From assembly GCA_030611885.1 (NCBI GenBank), contig JAUWOY010000006.1, forward strand, positions 1 through 64,000: DNA of 64,000 nt. Reading direction: 5' to 3'. Below are positions 35,373 to 43,647 of this stretch, piece after piece. Within the stretch, counting starts at the first letter, position 1. Every line of letters starts with the position of its first letter. Both the position numbers and the translations under genes were made by a program. Below the pieces are notes generated by a model. That model worked only from the letters and a program-made list of their open reading frames with translations. It ran no database searches and was not told where the DNA came from. Source of the DNA: Chloroflexota bacterium (GTDB taxonomy: Bacteria > Chloroflexota > Anaerolineae > VGOG01).

Positions 35373-37343
35373 ATGGAAGAGAAACCAAGAATCGGCGTTT
35401 ACGTTTGTCAATGTGGTTCCAATATTGCCGGCACGGTAGACACCGAGGCCGTGCGCGCCTTCGCCGAGACGTTGCCCGGCGTGATCCTGGCCCGGTCGCC
35501 CAGGTACACCTGCTCCGATGACGGCCAGACCGACATCATGGCCGACATCGAAGAAAAGGGGCTGAACCGGGTGGTGGTTGCTGCCTGCTCCCCGCGAATG
35601 CACGAGCCGACCTTCCGTCGGACGTTGGAGGCAGCGGGTCTCAACCCCTACTACTTTGAGATGGCCAACATTCGGGAACACGCTTCCTGGGTGCACGAGC
35701 CGGGCGAAGCGATGAACCGGAAAGCCAAAGACCTGGTCGCCGCAGCGGTCTACCGGGTAGCCTGTCACCGGGAACTCTTCCCGCGCCAGTCGCCGGTGAC
35801 GCCAGCGGTATTGATCGTCGGCGGGGGCATTGCCGGCATCCAGGCAGCACTGGACGTGGCCGATACTGGCTATCAAGTGTACCTGGTGGAGCGTGATCCG
35901 TCCATCGGCGGCCACATGGCTCAACTGGACAAGACCTTTCCCACCCTCGACTGTAGCACCTGAATACTGGGGCCCAAGATGATGGATGCCGGTCGGCATC
36001 CTAACATTGAGCTTCTGACCTACAGCGAAGTGGTGGACTTTTCGGGCTACATAGGCAGCTTTCACGTGCAGGTCAAGCGCAAGCCGCGCTACGTCATCGA
36101 AGACCTCTGCACCGGCTGCGGTGCTTGCGTGGAAGCGTGTGTCTGGAAGGATCGAGTGCCCTCCAAATATGAGGCAGGGTTGGGGAAGCGCAACGCAGCC
36201 TATATTCCTTTTGTCCAGGCTGTACCGCGCAAAGCCGTCATTGATCCAGAAAGCTGCCTGTTTTTGACGCGCGGCAAGTGCAAGCAGCCGTGCGCTAAGG
36301 CCTGCGAGGCCAATGCCATTGACTTTGATCAAAAGGAGACTTACGTCGAGTTTGACGTGGGGGCAGTCATCTTGGCCACCGGCTATGACCTGTACGATCC
36401 TTCGGTGATGTCGCAATACGGCTACGGTCTTGACCCCGACGTCATCACCGCCCTCCAGTTCGAGCGCATGACCAGCCCCAGCGGTCCCACCAATGGCCAC
36501 GTGACCACTAGCGACGGCCGAGAGCCGGAGGCCATCGCGCTATTGCATTGTATCGGCAGCCGCGACGAGAATCACCTGTCCTATTGCTCCCGCGTGTGCT
36601 GCATGTACGCCCTCAAACAGGCGCACATGGCCCACGACAAGACGAACGCCCAGGTGTACCAGTTCTACATTGACATCCGGTCGGCAGGCAAGGGCTACGA
36701 GGAGTTTTACAAGCGCATTCAGGAAGAGGGCGTCCACCAGATTCGAGGTAAAGTGTCCAGCGTGAAGCGCAAAGACGGCAGGCTGATCATCCGCGCTGAA
36801 GACACGCTGATGGGCCAGTTGGTGGAAGTGCCGGTAGACCTGGTGGTGCTGATGAACGGCTGGCAGCCTGCCGAGGGGTCCAAACAAGTGGCGCAGATGT
36901 TCAACGTCAGCCGCAGTCCTGATGGCTTCTTCGCCGAGGCACACCCCAAGCTCAGGCCAGTGGAGACGAACACGGGGGGCATTTTCCTGGCTGGCGCCTG
37001 CCAAAGCCCGAAGGACATTCCCGACACGGTGGCCCAGGCCAGCGGTGCGGCGGTTCAAGCGGTGAAAATGCTGGCCAGGGGCGTAGTGGACATTGAGCCA
37101 ACGGTGGCCCACGTGATAGTCGAACGCTGCATCGGTTGCGGTGAGTGCACGCTGGTCTGTCCGTATCATGCCATTTCACTGGTCGAGGGCAAGGCCGAGG
37201 TCAATGCGGTGCTCTGCGCGGGCTGCGGCACCTGCGCTGCTACCTGCGTGTCCAAGGCCATCGTCGCTGAGCACTTTGCTGCCGAGCAATTGGTAGCCCA
37301 AGTCATCGGCATCCTGGCTCAGGAAGAACCGGTTTACGTGTGA
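35373..37343 (+). CDS. hdrA: HdrA, selenocysteine-containing flavoprotein (TGA recoded at 35961)
   Basis: Read through the TGA at 35961-35963, this is a complete 656-residue HdrA. It has an N-terminal CQCG domain, FAD motif VGGGIAGIQAALDVA, the block TFPTLDCST-U-ILGPKM with Sec at residue 197, ferredoxin motifs CTGCGACVEAC, and C-terminal CIGCGECTLVCPY plus CAGCGTCAATC. HdrA proteins have Cys or Sec at this position. Without recoding, neither half could work: the first lacks all ferredoxin domains and the second lacks FAD. A SECIS-like hairpin follows (35984-36001). HdrA is the electron-bifurcating core of Hdr complexes. SelA/B/D and tRNA-Sec must lie elsewhere. Confidence 0.92.
35984..36001 (+). 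promoter_or_regulatory. Bacterial SECIS-like hairpin in hdrA
   Basis: GGATGCC and GGCATCC form a perfect 7-bp stem with the tetraloop GGTC. The stem begins 20 nt after the TGA and the loop 27 nt after it, within the window used by bacterial SECIS elements. A G at the start of the loop is the expected SelB contact. The same stem length and loop occur in osmC at 40048. Confidence 0.8.
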
Positions 37344-37368
37344 ACGTATGGCGTATCACGATTGATTG

Positions 37369-37450
37369 GGGTGTGGCCAAAACTTGTGGTAGTGACGACT
37401 TTAGTCGTTCCAAGCGACTGAAGTCGCTACTACAGATTTTGGTCACACTC
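37369..37450. mobile_element. 82-bp miniature element left of mvhD
   Basis: GGGTGTGGCCAAAA and the complement of TTTTGGTCACACTC form the ends, flanked by a 9-bp duplication GATTGATTG (37360-37368 and 37451-37459). The core contains the CGACTTTAGTCG palindromes. An inverted copy of identical length is at 37945-38026, on the other side of mvhD. Confidence 0.8.
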
Positions 37451-37480
37451 GATTGATTGAACATCGGGAGAACAAACCCT

Positions 37481-37897
37481 ATGAGTGAGAATAACGGCTA
37501 CGAGCCTCGTATCATTGGTTTTCTGTGCAACTGGTGCAGCTATGCCGGTGCCGATGGTGCGGGCACGGCGCGTATCAAATACCCGCCCAACATGCGGGTG
37601 GTGCGAGTCATGTGCAGCGGACGGGTGTCGCCGGAGTTGGTGCTGCGCACCTTCCGCGAAGGCGCCGACGGCGTGATCGTGCTGGGTTGCCACATTGGCG
37701 ATTGTCACTACGTCGAAGGCAACCATCGCACCGCCAAGCGCATTCCGATTCTGCGCAACCTGCTGAGCTACGTCGGCATCCATCCCGACCGCCTGCGCCT
37801 GGATTGGGCCTCCGCAGCCGAGGGGCCCATATTGGCCGAGATAGTGACCGAGTTCACCGAGCGGATTCGGGAATTGGGCAAGTTGGAGACGAAATAA
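37481..37897 (+). CDS. mvhD: MvhD/FrhD-type hydrogenase iron-sulfur subunit
   Basis: This 138-residue MvhD-family 2Fe-2S protein has GFLCNWCSYAGADGAG at the N-terminus, VRVMCSGRV, and VLGCHIGDCHYVEGN. It links HdrA to an electron donor such as hydrogenase or formate dehydrogenase. Here the donor is not encoded nearby, unless GlcD/GlcF serve. The usual Cys residues are present (no Sec). ATG 37481 has GGGAG upstream; an earlier in-frame TTG lies in the flanking repeat. The gene is bracketed by inverted copies of an 82-bp element. Confidence 0.92.
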   Translation: MSENNGYEPRIIGFLCNWCSYAGADGAGTARIKYPPNMRVVRVMCSGRVSPELVLRTFREGADGVIVLGCHIGDCHYVEGNHRTAKRIPILRNLLSYVGIHPDRLRLDWASAAEGPILAEIVTEFTERIRELGKLETK

Positions 37898-37926
37898 TGG
37901 ACGAACAAACTTTGCTAGAAGATTAG
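37897..37926 (+). other. Nine-codon stub ORF coupled to mvhD
   Basis: ATG 37897 overlaps the mvhD stop (TAATG) and encodes MDEQTLLED before TAG. It looks like the first codons of a further operon gene lost when the adjacent 82-bp element arrived. What it was cannot be told. Confidence 0.35.
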
Positions 37927-37944
37927 GAGCGATGAGAATGGATT

Positions 37945-38026
37945 GAGTGCGGCCAAAATCTGTAGTAGCGACTTCAGTCGCTTGGAACGACTAAAGTCGT
38001 TACTACCACAAGTTTTGGCCACACCC
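37945..38026. mobile_element. 82-bp miniature element right of mvhD, inverted
   Basis: Reverse complement of this segment nearly matches 37369-37450 over its full length, with a few substitutions. No clear target duplication remains here. Confidence 0.75.
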
Positions 38027-38051
38027 AATTGAAAAGAAAGGAGCAGGATTA

Positions 38052-38474
38052 ATGAAGATTGACAAGTACGAATTCCCTGATGATCTCTATTACGACGAGG
38101 AGCACAATTGGGCCCGGGTGGAGGGCGGTATCGTCACCCAGGGGATAAGTGACTTCGGGCAGGACCTGGCTGACGAGATCGTCTATGCTGAGGTGCCCCG
38201 GGTAGGGCGCGAGGTGGAGCAGGGTAAACCCTTCATGTCCATGGAATCGGGCAAGTGGGTGGGCCGTGTCAAGGCCATCGTCAGCGGCAAGATCACCGAG
38301 GCCAACGAGGAGATCGAGTGGGAGAGCACCATCATCAACGAGGACCCATACGGCGAAGGCTGGCTGACCAGGTTCGAGGCCGCTGACCTGAGTGAGCTGG
38401 ACAGCCTGATGCGCTCCTCTGATCCCACATTCGCAGAATTCATCGCTGCCGAGCGAGAGAAGTACGACAAGTAG
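38052..38474 (+). CDS. GcvH-like lipoyl carrier protein
   Basis: This 140-residue lipoyl domain is of the glycine cleavage H type. The lipoylation site aligns as MESGKWVGRVKA, with lysine at residue 68 matching the ESVKA motif. The N-terminus has EEHNWARVEGG, the family HEWV pattern, and the C-terminal half has GEGWLTRFE. No gcvP or gcvT is near; the neighbours are Hdr/Mvh genes and a lipoate ligase. Lipoate-binding proteins of this kind (LbpA) work with sulfur-oxidising Hdr-like complexes in other bacteria, so an Hdr-linked role is plausible. The TAG stop lies in the target duplication of a 216-bp element. Confidence 0.85.
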   Translation: MKIDKYEFPDDLYYDEEHNWARVEGGIVTQGISDFGQDLADEIVYAEVPRVGREVEQGKPFMSMESGKWVGRVKAIVSGKITEANEEIEWESTIINEDPYGEGWLTRFEAADLSELDSLMRSSDPTFAEFIAAEREKYDK

Positions 38475-38690
38475 GTATCTTCTCAATATTTGGGGGGAAA
38501 GGGGCATGTGGGCATAGCGAGCATCCGCCGGTTGAGTAGACCTTCAGGTCGTATCGAAACCCAGGATGCGAGCGGGGCTACCGACAACCCGCTTGGCCTC
38601 GATACGTCGCGGAGTTTATCCTGAGCTTGTCGAAGGGCTCCTACTCGGCCGGCGCTGGATTTGTCCTCCCCCGACTTTTTGAGAAGATAC
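38475..38690. mobile_element. 216-bp miniature element with GTATCTTCTCAA ends
   Basis: Perfect 12-bp ends GTATCTTCTCAA (38475-38486) and TTGAGAAGATAC (38679-38690) continue imperfectly inward. An 8-bp duplication ACAAGTAG (38467-38474, 38691-38698) flanks the element and contains the gcvH-like stop codon. The interior carries the GGTTGAGTAG / GTATCGAAAC motifs of the 154-bp family and CTGAGCTTGTCGAAGG. Confidence 0.85.
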
Positions 38691-38721
38691 ACAAGTAGGC
38701 AATGTCGGAAAGGCCACCCTC

Positions 38722-39834
38722 ATGAAACTATACAATCTGGGCCACGTGCCGTGGCTCGAATCACAACTCATTTACCACGCCCTGCCGCGCCTGGACATGG
38801 AGGGCCTGATTCTCCTGATCCCCGCCGAACCTTACGTATGTATTGGCTACCATCAGGACGTGACCCAGGAGGTAGACCTCGACTATTGCCGCGCTCACGG
38901 CATACCCGTCTTCCGGCGCGAGGTGGGCGGCGGAGCAGTCTACCTGGATGGCAACCAGCTTTTCTATCAAGTGATTCTGCACAAGGATAGCGCCCTGCCC
39001 CCCCTTCATCCCGCCCCCCTAGCCCCCCAAAGTTGGGGGGAGGGGGGGGAGGGGGGAAAGAGGGGGGGCAAAGGAGCTTTCTATCGCGCTCTGTTGGAGC
39101 CGGCAGCCGAAACCTACCGTCAGATGGGTATCGCCGCCCGTTACAAGCCCGTCAACGACATCGTCACCGCCGAGGGACGCAAGATTTCGGGCACCGGTGT
39201 GGCCGAAATCGGAGATTACCTGGTACTGGTAGGTAATATCATCATGGACTTCGATTACGAGACCATGGTTCGCGTCCTCAGGGTGCCCGATGAGAAGTAT
39301 CGCGACAAGGTCTACAAGAGCCTGCGCGAGAACCTGTCTACCATCAAACGGGAACTGGGAACAGTGCCGCCGTTGGAGGAGATCGAGGCCAGCCTGGCAG
39401 CTAACTACGAGGCGGTGTTGGGGCCGCTGGAGAGGGCTGAGCTGCCGCCGGCCGTCTACGACAAGGTGGCCGAGCTCAAGCGGACTCATACCACCGACGA
39501 GTGGCTGTACAAGCGGGGCAAGCGGCGCGAGAAATGGCAGGTTAAGATCGCCACCGGGGTGGAGGTGTCACAGCGGATGTACAAGGCTCCGGGTGGGCTG
39601 ATCAGGGCCACTGTGGAGACCAGAAAGGGACGCATCGCCGAGGTGTCCCTGAGCGGCGATTTTTTCTTTTATCCGGCTGACAAGTTGGAAGCACTGGAGG
39701 CAGTTCTTGCCGGAATGGAGCCGGGCGCGGTAGAACCGATCATTGCTGAGTTCTACCGTCGAGAGGGGATCGAATCGCCGGGGGTGACGCCGGCCGACTT
39801 CGCTAGAGTGGTGACAGGCCAGGGGGCCCCATGA
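38722..39834 (+). CDS. lplA: Lipoate-protein ligase A, with in-frame repeat insertion
   Basis: This 370-residue ligase attaches lipoate to a carrier, probably the GcvH-like protein upstream. The lipoyl-AMP motifs are FRREVGGGAVYLDG near residue 67 and KPVNDIVTAEGRKISGTG near 143. The C-terminal third (about 265-345) is the LplB-like accessory domain. Residues about 93-118 are a Gly/Pro/Lys-rich segment (APLAPQSWGEGGEGGKRGGK) coded by a G/C-tract repeat, absent from normal LplA. The frame is kept. The stop overlaps the osmC start as ATGA. Activity may persist if the insert is a surface loop. Confidence 0.87.
   Translation: MKLYNLGHVPWLESQLIYHALPRLDMEGLILLIPAEPYVCIGYHQDVTQEVDLDYCRAHGIPVFRREVGGGAVYLDGNQLFYQVILHKDSALPPLHPAPLAPQSWGEGGEGGKRGGKGAFYRALLEPAAETYRQMGIAARYKPVNDIVTAEGRKISGTGVAEIGDYLVLVGNIIMDFDYETMVRVLRVPDEKYRDKVYKSLRENLSTIKRELGTVPPLEEIEASLAANYEAVLGPLERAELPPAVYDKVAELKRTHTTDEWLYKRGKRREKWQVKIATGVEVSQRMYKAPGGLIRATVETRKGRIAEVSLSGDFFFYPADKLEALEAVLAGMEPGAVEPIIAEFYRREGIESPGVTPADFARVVTGQGAP
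38998..39074. repeat. G/C-tract palindrome inserted in lplA
   Basis: A C-tract, CCCCCCAAAGTTGGGGGG, and further G-tracts form a strong hairpin with G-rich tail. A related CCTCCCAAAGTTGGGGG is at the start of osmC (39849-39865). In both places it is read as QSWG-type peptide without breaking the frame. Confidence 0.75.
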
Positions 39835-40283
39835 GCGTGTTGGAACTTCCCTCCCAAAGTTGGGGGGGACCGAGGGGGGGCAACGTCATCACCGTGACCT
39901 ATGTCGGGGATGAACGGGCGGTGGTCGAATCCTCGGGGGGGCGGAGCTTCGTCGTTGATCAGCGGACCAAAATCTGGCGGGAAGGGGCGAAATCCTGTCC
40001 TGTCGAGCTGATCGCCGCGTCGCTGGGGGCTTGAATGGTGCTGACCATGGCTGCGGTCGCAGCCAACAAGGACATAACCCTCGATAAGCTGGAAGTCCAG
40101 GTAGAAACCCGCGTAGAAGAGGCCGGTCGCCAGCAGAAAACTGCTTTCGTCACTGCCGTTGACCTGGGCCTGGGTCTGACCGAGCGCGAGCGGAAGATCC
40201 TCTTCAACTCGGCCCGCCACTGTGAGGTGCATAAACTGCTGGGGGGTTCCATCGAGTTCAGGGAAACCTTGATTAGCACATAA
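39831..40283 (+). CDS. OsmC-family protein with selenocysteine (TGA recoded at 40032)
   Basis: Read through the TGA at 40032-40034 this is a 150-residue OsmC-like peroxide/thiol protein: VITVTYVGDERA, FVVDQRTK, PVELIAASLGA-U-MVLTM, then ITLDKLEVQVET and a C-terminal HCEVHKLL. The first redox Cys of OsmC proteins sits exactly at the TGA (consensus ALGSC). Both halves are otherwise collinear, with no missing residues. A SECIS-like hairpin with a GGTC loop follows. The first about 18 residues come from a G-rich repeat and may be dispensable. It overlaps lplA by 4 bp. An alternative is a broken gene, but the hairpin argues against this. Confidence 0.87.
40048..40065 (+). promoter_or_regulatory. 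Bacterial SECIS-like hairpin in osmC
   Basis: TGGCTGC and GCAGCCA form a perfect 7-bp stem with tetraloop GGTC. The stem starts 13 nt and the loop 20 nt after the TGA. Loop and stem length match the hdrA hairpin. Confidence 0.8.
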
Positions 40284-40355
40284 TTACTGGAGTCTGCGAA
40301 TTTCCAACTGCTCTATATCAAGGGCATGACAGCCGATGAACCACAAGATATGGTG

Positions 40356-40417
40356 TTCGTAGTAGCGACTTCAGTCGCTTTGGCGTCATTGTGGACGACT
40401 GAAGTCGTCACTACGAA
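40356..40417. repeat. 62-bp palindromic element, TTCGTAGT family (copy 2)
   Basis: Same ends and length as 7251-7312, with CGACTTCAGTCG and CGACTGAAGTCG inside. It lies between osmC and the acyl-CoA dehydrogenase gene; nothing else is evident in 40284-40442. Confidence 0.8.
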
Positions 40418-40442
40418 AAAAACGCCAGTGGGAGGGTGACGA

Positions 40443-41675
40443 ATGATTGAAAGCTTGCTAACAGACGAGCAAAGGGAGCTACGCGATAAGGTGAGGGCCT
40501 TTGTCAAAGAGGTGCCTCGCCAGTTGTTGCTGGACATGGACGCCGACCAGGTGCAGTACCCGCGCGAGTTCGTCGAGGAAGCGGCGCGGCGCGGTCTGCT
40601 GGGCCTGCGTTTCCCCCGCGAATACGGCGGGGGCGGGATGAGCTGGACTGACGAGATCGTGGCCATCGAGGAGGTGGGAGTGCTGGGCACGGCGTTGAAC
40701 TGTGCCTACGTGATGCCCAGCATCGTGGGCGAGGCCCTCCACTTGTTCGGCACGGCGGAGCAGAAGGAGCGCTGGCTGCGCCCCCTGCTGGCGGGGAAGC
40801 TCATCGCCGCCGAGGCGCTGACCGAACCCCGAGGCGGCTCCGACTTCTTCGGCACCACCACCACGGCCACGCGCAATGGGGACACCTATGTCCTCAGCGG
40901 TCAAAAGCGCTTCATCGTCGGCGCGGAGAAGGCGGATTTCTTCCTGGTTTACGCCCGAACCGATCCAGAGGCCCGGTCCCATCAGGCCCTGAGCGCCTTC
41001 ATCGTCGAGCGGGGCGAGGGTCTGGAAGTGCAGCACGTCTACGGGTTGATGGGGACGCGAGGCGGCGGCACGGGGCGCCTCTATTTCCGTGACGTTAGGG
41101 TGCCGCGCCAGAACCTCATCGGCGAGGAGAATGGCGCGGCGGCCATTTTCTACCAGATGATGATCCCTGAGCGGCTGACCAGCGCGGCGGGGGCCCTGGG
41201 CATGGCCCGGGCGGCTCTGGAGATCGCCGCCCGCTACTCCGACCGCCGCCAGGCCTTCGGGAAAGTGATCCGGCGCTTCGAGGGAGTGAGCTTCAAAGTG
41301 GCCGACAGCATCACGCTGCTGGATGCGGCCAGCTCGCTGGTCTACGCCACCGCCCACACGGTGGACAGTGGGGCTGAAGCTGGCCGTGCGCGGCGCATGG
41401 TCTCTGAGGCCAAGAAGTTCGCCACTGATGCCGCCTGGGACATCGTCAACTACGCCATGCAGATCATGGGAGGCATCGGCTACACCAACGTTTACCCCAT
41501 CGAGCGTCTGCTGCGCGATCTGCGCCTGTGCATGATCTGGACCGGCACCAACGAGATCATGAACCTGATCATCCAGCACGAGTACTACCGGGAGGTGCTG
41601 CGCCCCCGGCCCGGCGTGCGGGACGTGGAGGCCGACGCCGCAGCAGCGGACGCGATAGAAGAGAAGGAGTGTTAA
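40443..41675 (+). CDS. Acyl-CoA dehydrogenase
   Basis: This is an FAD acyl-CoA dehydrogenase of 410 residues. Motifs: [10 protein letters not shown] near residue 130, the FAD-binding RRQAFGKVI, and the C-terminal [15 protein letters not shown] and [10 protein letters not shown]. The usual catalytic Glu lies near the C-terminal end in most family members; the exact residue cannot be fixed here. It oxidises an acyl-CoA and normally passes electrons to ETF; no ETF genes are in view. GGGAGGGTGA precedes the ATG. The PEP carboxykinase starts 2 bp after its stop, so they form one operon. Confidence 0.92.
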   Translation: MIESLLTDEQRELRDKVRAFVKEVPRQLLLDMDADQVQYPREFVEEAARRGLLGLRFPREYGGGGMSWTDEIVAIEEVGVLGTALNCAYVMPSIVGEALHLFGTAEQKERWLRPLLAGKLIAAEALTEPRGGSDFFGTTTTATRNGDTYVLSGQKRFIVGAEKADFFLVYARTDPEARSHQALSAFIVERGEGLEVQHVYGLMGTRGGGTGRLYFRDVRVPRQNLIGEENGAAAIFYQMMIPERLTSAAGALGMARAALEIAARYSDRRQAFGKVIRRFEGVSFKVADSITLLDAASSLVYATAHTVDSGAEAGRARRMVSEAKKFATDAAWDIVNYAMQIMGGIGYTNVYPIERLLRDLRLCMIWTGTNEIMNLIIQHEYYREVLRPRPGVRDVEADAAAADAIEEKEC

Positions 41676-41677
41676 AC

Positions 41678-43639
41678 ATGTTAGAACTGAAAAAAGGTAT
41701 TGATATCCTGGCCGAAATCGGTGGGATCAACACCCTGGATGAAGCGAAAGCTCTGTTCGAGGCCAGGTGTGGCCAGGAGGACGTAGCAAAGCTCGGCCAG
41801 ATCGCCAATGAAGAAGCGCTGCTGAAAATCGCCAACGCGATTTCGATGACTGACCCTGATGCAGTCTTTGTGAACACCGGATCGGATGCGGATGTTCAAA
41901 GAGTCAGGGAAATGAGTCTTGAAAAAGGCGAAGAGCGGCCCCTGGCTATGAAAGACCATACCATTCACTTCGACCTGGCTCAGGAACAGGCGCGGATCAT
42001 TGATAGAACGTTCTACATCGTGAACGAGGGCGAAGGAGTCAGCGTGCTGGCCAAGAAAATCCTCAGGGATGAAGCGTACGAGTACGTCAAAACTCAGATG
42101 ACCGGCATTGCGAAGGGGATGACTCTACTTGTTGGTTTCTTCAGCAGGGGGCCCATCGGCGCCCCGGCTGCGATTCCGGCTCTGGAGATCACGACTTCAA
42201 CGTACGTCATGCACTCGGCCAACATCCTGTACAGACACGTCTACGACCGATTCGACGAAGAAGTGCAGCGAGTGGGGCTGTTCCTGACCAATGTCCACAG
42301 CGAAGGGCCAAACAGGCCGCAGGATCTGCCGAATGCCAGGGTGTTCATGGACCGAAGTTGGCTGACCACGTTCTCGATGTTCTGTACGTACGCCGGCAAC
42401 ACGCTGCTGCTGAAGAAAGGCAATCACCGCTTTGCAGTTGATCTAGCAACCTATTACCAGAGAGAGGAAAAGCTATCAGAGCACATGTTCATCACTGGCA
42501 TGACCGGCCCTAGCGGACGCAGGACGTATTTTGCCGGAGCCGCGCCCTCTGGATGCGGGAAAACCACTACCGCTATGACAGGCACGGATTTCATCGGCGA
42601 TGACCTGGCCCAGTTGTGGATCGCTGAAGACGGGACGTTGCGAGCTGTCAATCCTGAGTGCGGCATCTTTGGGATCGTCAGGGATGTGAAGCGCGAAGAT
42701 GATCCGTACTTAATGAAATGTCTGCGAGAAAAAGGCGCGGAAGTGATCTGGACAAACGTGTTGATTGACGAACATGGAGTGCCGCACTGGGTCGGGAACG
42801 GAGAGGAACACCCGAAAAAAGGCATCAATTTCCAGGGCGAATGGTGGGCAGGCAAAACGGATGAAAATGGCCAGCCCATTCCGCTCTCTAATCCGAATGC
42901 CCGATGTACCGTAGATTGTAAATTCATCGGGAACTACAACGAAGCCGTGGCCGAAGATCCACGCGGGGTGGAGGTCAAAGTGATCACCTACAGCGGGCGG
43001 GACAGCGATACCATGCCCCCGGTCTGGGTGGCCAAGGATCCCGATCACGGTGTGGTCATCGGGGCTTCGATTATGTCGGCGGCGACCAAGACGGAGGTGG
43101 GGGCCACGGGCGTCAGACGCCAGCCCTGGGCCAATGAGCCGTTCATCCCTGGGCCGCTGGCTGACTACATGGATGCGCAGTTTGTGTTCTTCAATTCCGA
43201 CAAACTGAAAAACAAGCCCATCATGGCCGGGCTGAACTACTTCCTGACGCACGGCGCCCGTGGCGGGGAGGGAAACAAGCTGCTGGGCGAGAAACGCGAC
43301 GTGAAAGTGTGGCTGGGCTGGCTTGAGCTGAGGGCCCACGGAGACATTGCTGCTATTGAGACTCCCATCGGGTTTATTCCGAAATATGAGCATCTTCAAG
43401 AGTTGTTTGACGGGATCGGCAAAGAGTATCCGAAGGAGCTCTACGACAAGCAGTTTGCGTTCTACGTGGACAACATCCTGGCCAGGATTGACTTGCAGGA
43501 AGAAGCCTACCGGAAAGAGAAGAACATCTCGGCCAGGCTGTTTGAAGTCTATGCGGAGCAGAGGAAGGGGCTGGAGGCACTGAGAGCGAAATATGGTTCG
43601 ATCGTCTCAGTTGAGCAGCTTATCGAGGCTGCTGAATAG
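41678..43639 (+). CDS. pckG: Phosphoenolpyruvate carboxykinase, GTP type (divergent)
   Basis: It converts oxaloacetate plus GTP to PEP and CO2. It has 653 residues, longer than typical by a C-terminal helical tail. The kinase P-loop is GAAPSGCGKTTTAM near residue 288, and the metal motif is GDDLAQLWI. GNTLLLKKGNHRFAVDLA replaces the usual GNSLLGKKCFALRIA, so it belongs to a divergent clade. GAGAAGGAG precedes the ATG. With the malic enzyme 9 bp downstream it forms a C3/C4 interconversion pair. Its C-terminal 42 codons are duplicated at 46483. Confidence 0.9.
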   Translation: MLELKKGIDILAEIGGINTLDEAKALFEARCGQEDVAKLGQIANEEALLKIANAISMTDPDAVFVNTGSDADVQRVREMSLEKGEERPLAMKDHTIHFDLAQEQARIIDRTFYIVNEGEGVSVLAKKILRDEAYEYVKTQMTGIAKGMTLLVGFFSRGPIGAPAAIPALEITTSTYVMHSANILYRHVYDRFDEEVQRVGLFLTNVHSEGPNRPQDLPNARVFMDRSWLTTFSMFCTYAGNTLLLKKGNHRFAVDLATYYQREEKLSEHMFITGMTGPSGRRTYFAGAAPSGCGKTTTAMTGTDFIGDDLAQLWIAEDGTLRAVNPECGIFGIVRDVKREDDPYLMKCLREKGAEVIWTNVLIDEHGVPHWVGNGEEHPKKGINFQGEWWAGKTDENGQPIPLSNPNARCTVDCKFIGNYNEAVAEDPRGVEVKVITYSGRDSDTMPPVWVAKDPDHGVVIGASIMSAATKTEVGATGVRRQPWANEPFIPGPLADYMDAQFVFFNSDKLKNKPIMAGLNYFLTHGARGGEGNKLLGEKRDVKVWLGWLELRAHGDIAAIETPIGFIPKYEHLQELFDGIGKEYPKELYDKQFAFYVDNILARIDLQEEAYRKEKNISARLFEVYAEQRKGLEALRAKYGSIVSVEQLIEAAE

Positions 43640-43647
43640 GAGGTGCA

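Noticed and set aside
35979-37343. A separate gene starting at ATG 35979 (shortened HdrA)
   Set aside because: It would lack the FAD domain, has no ribosome site, and the upstream half reads into it through a TGA at a Sec/Cys position with a SECIS-like hairpin.
40035-40283. Separate small ORF starting at 40035
   Set aside because: It begins directly after the TGA within an OsmC domain and has no ribosome site; it is the second half of the selenoprotein.
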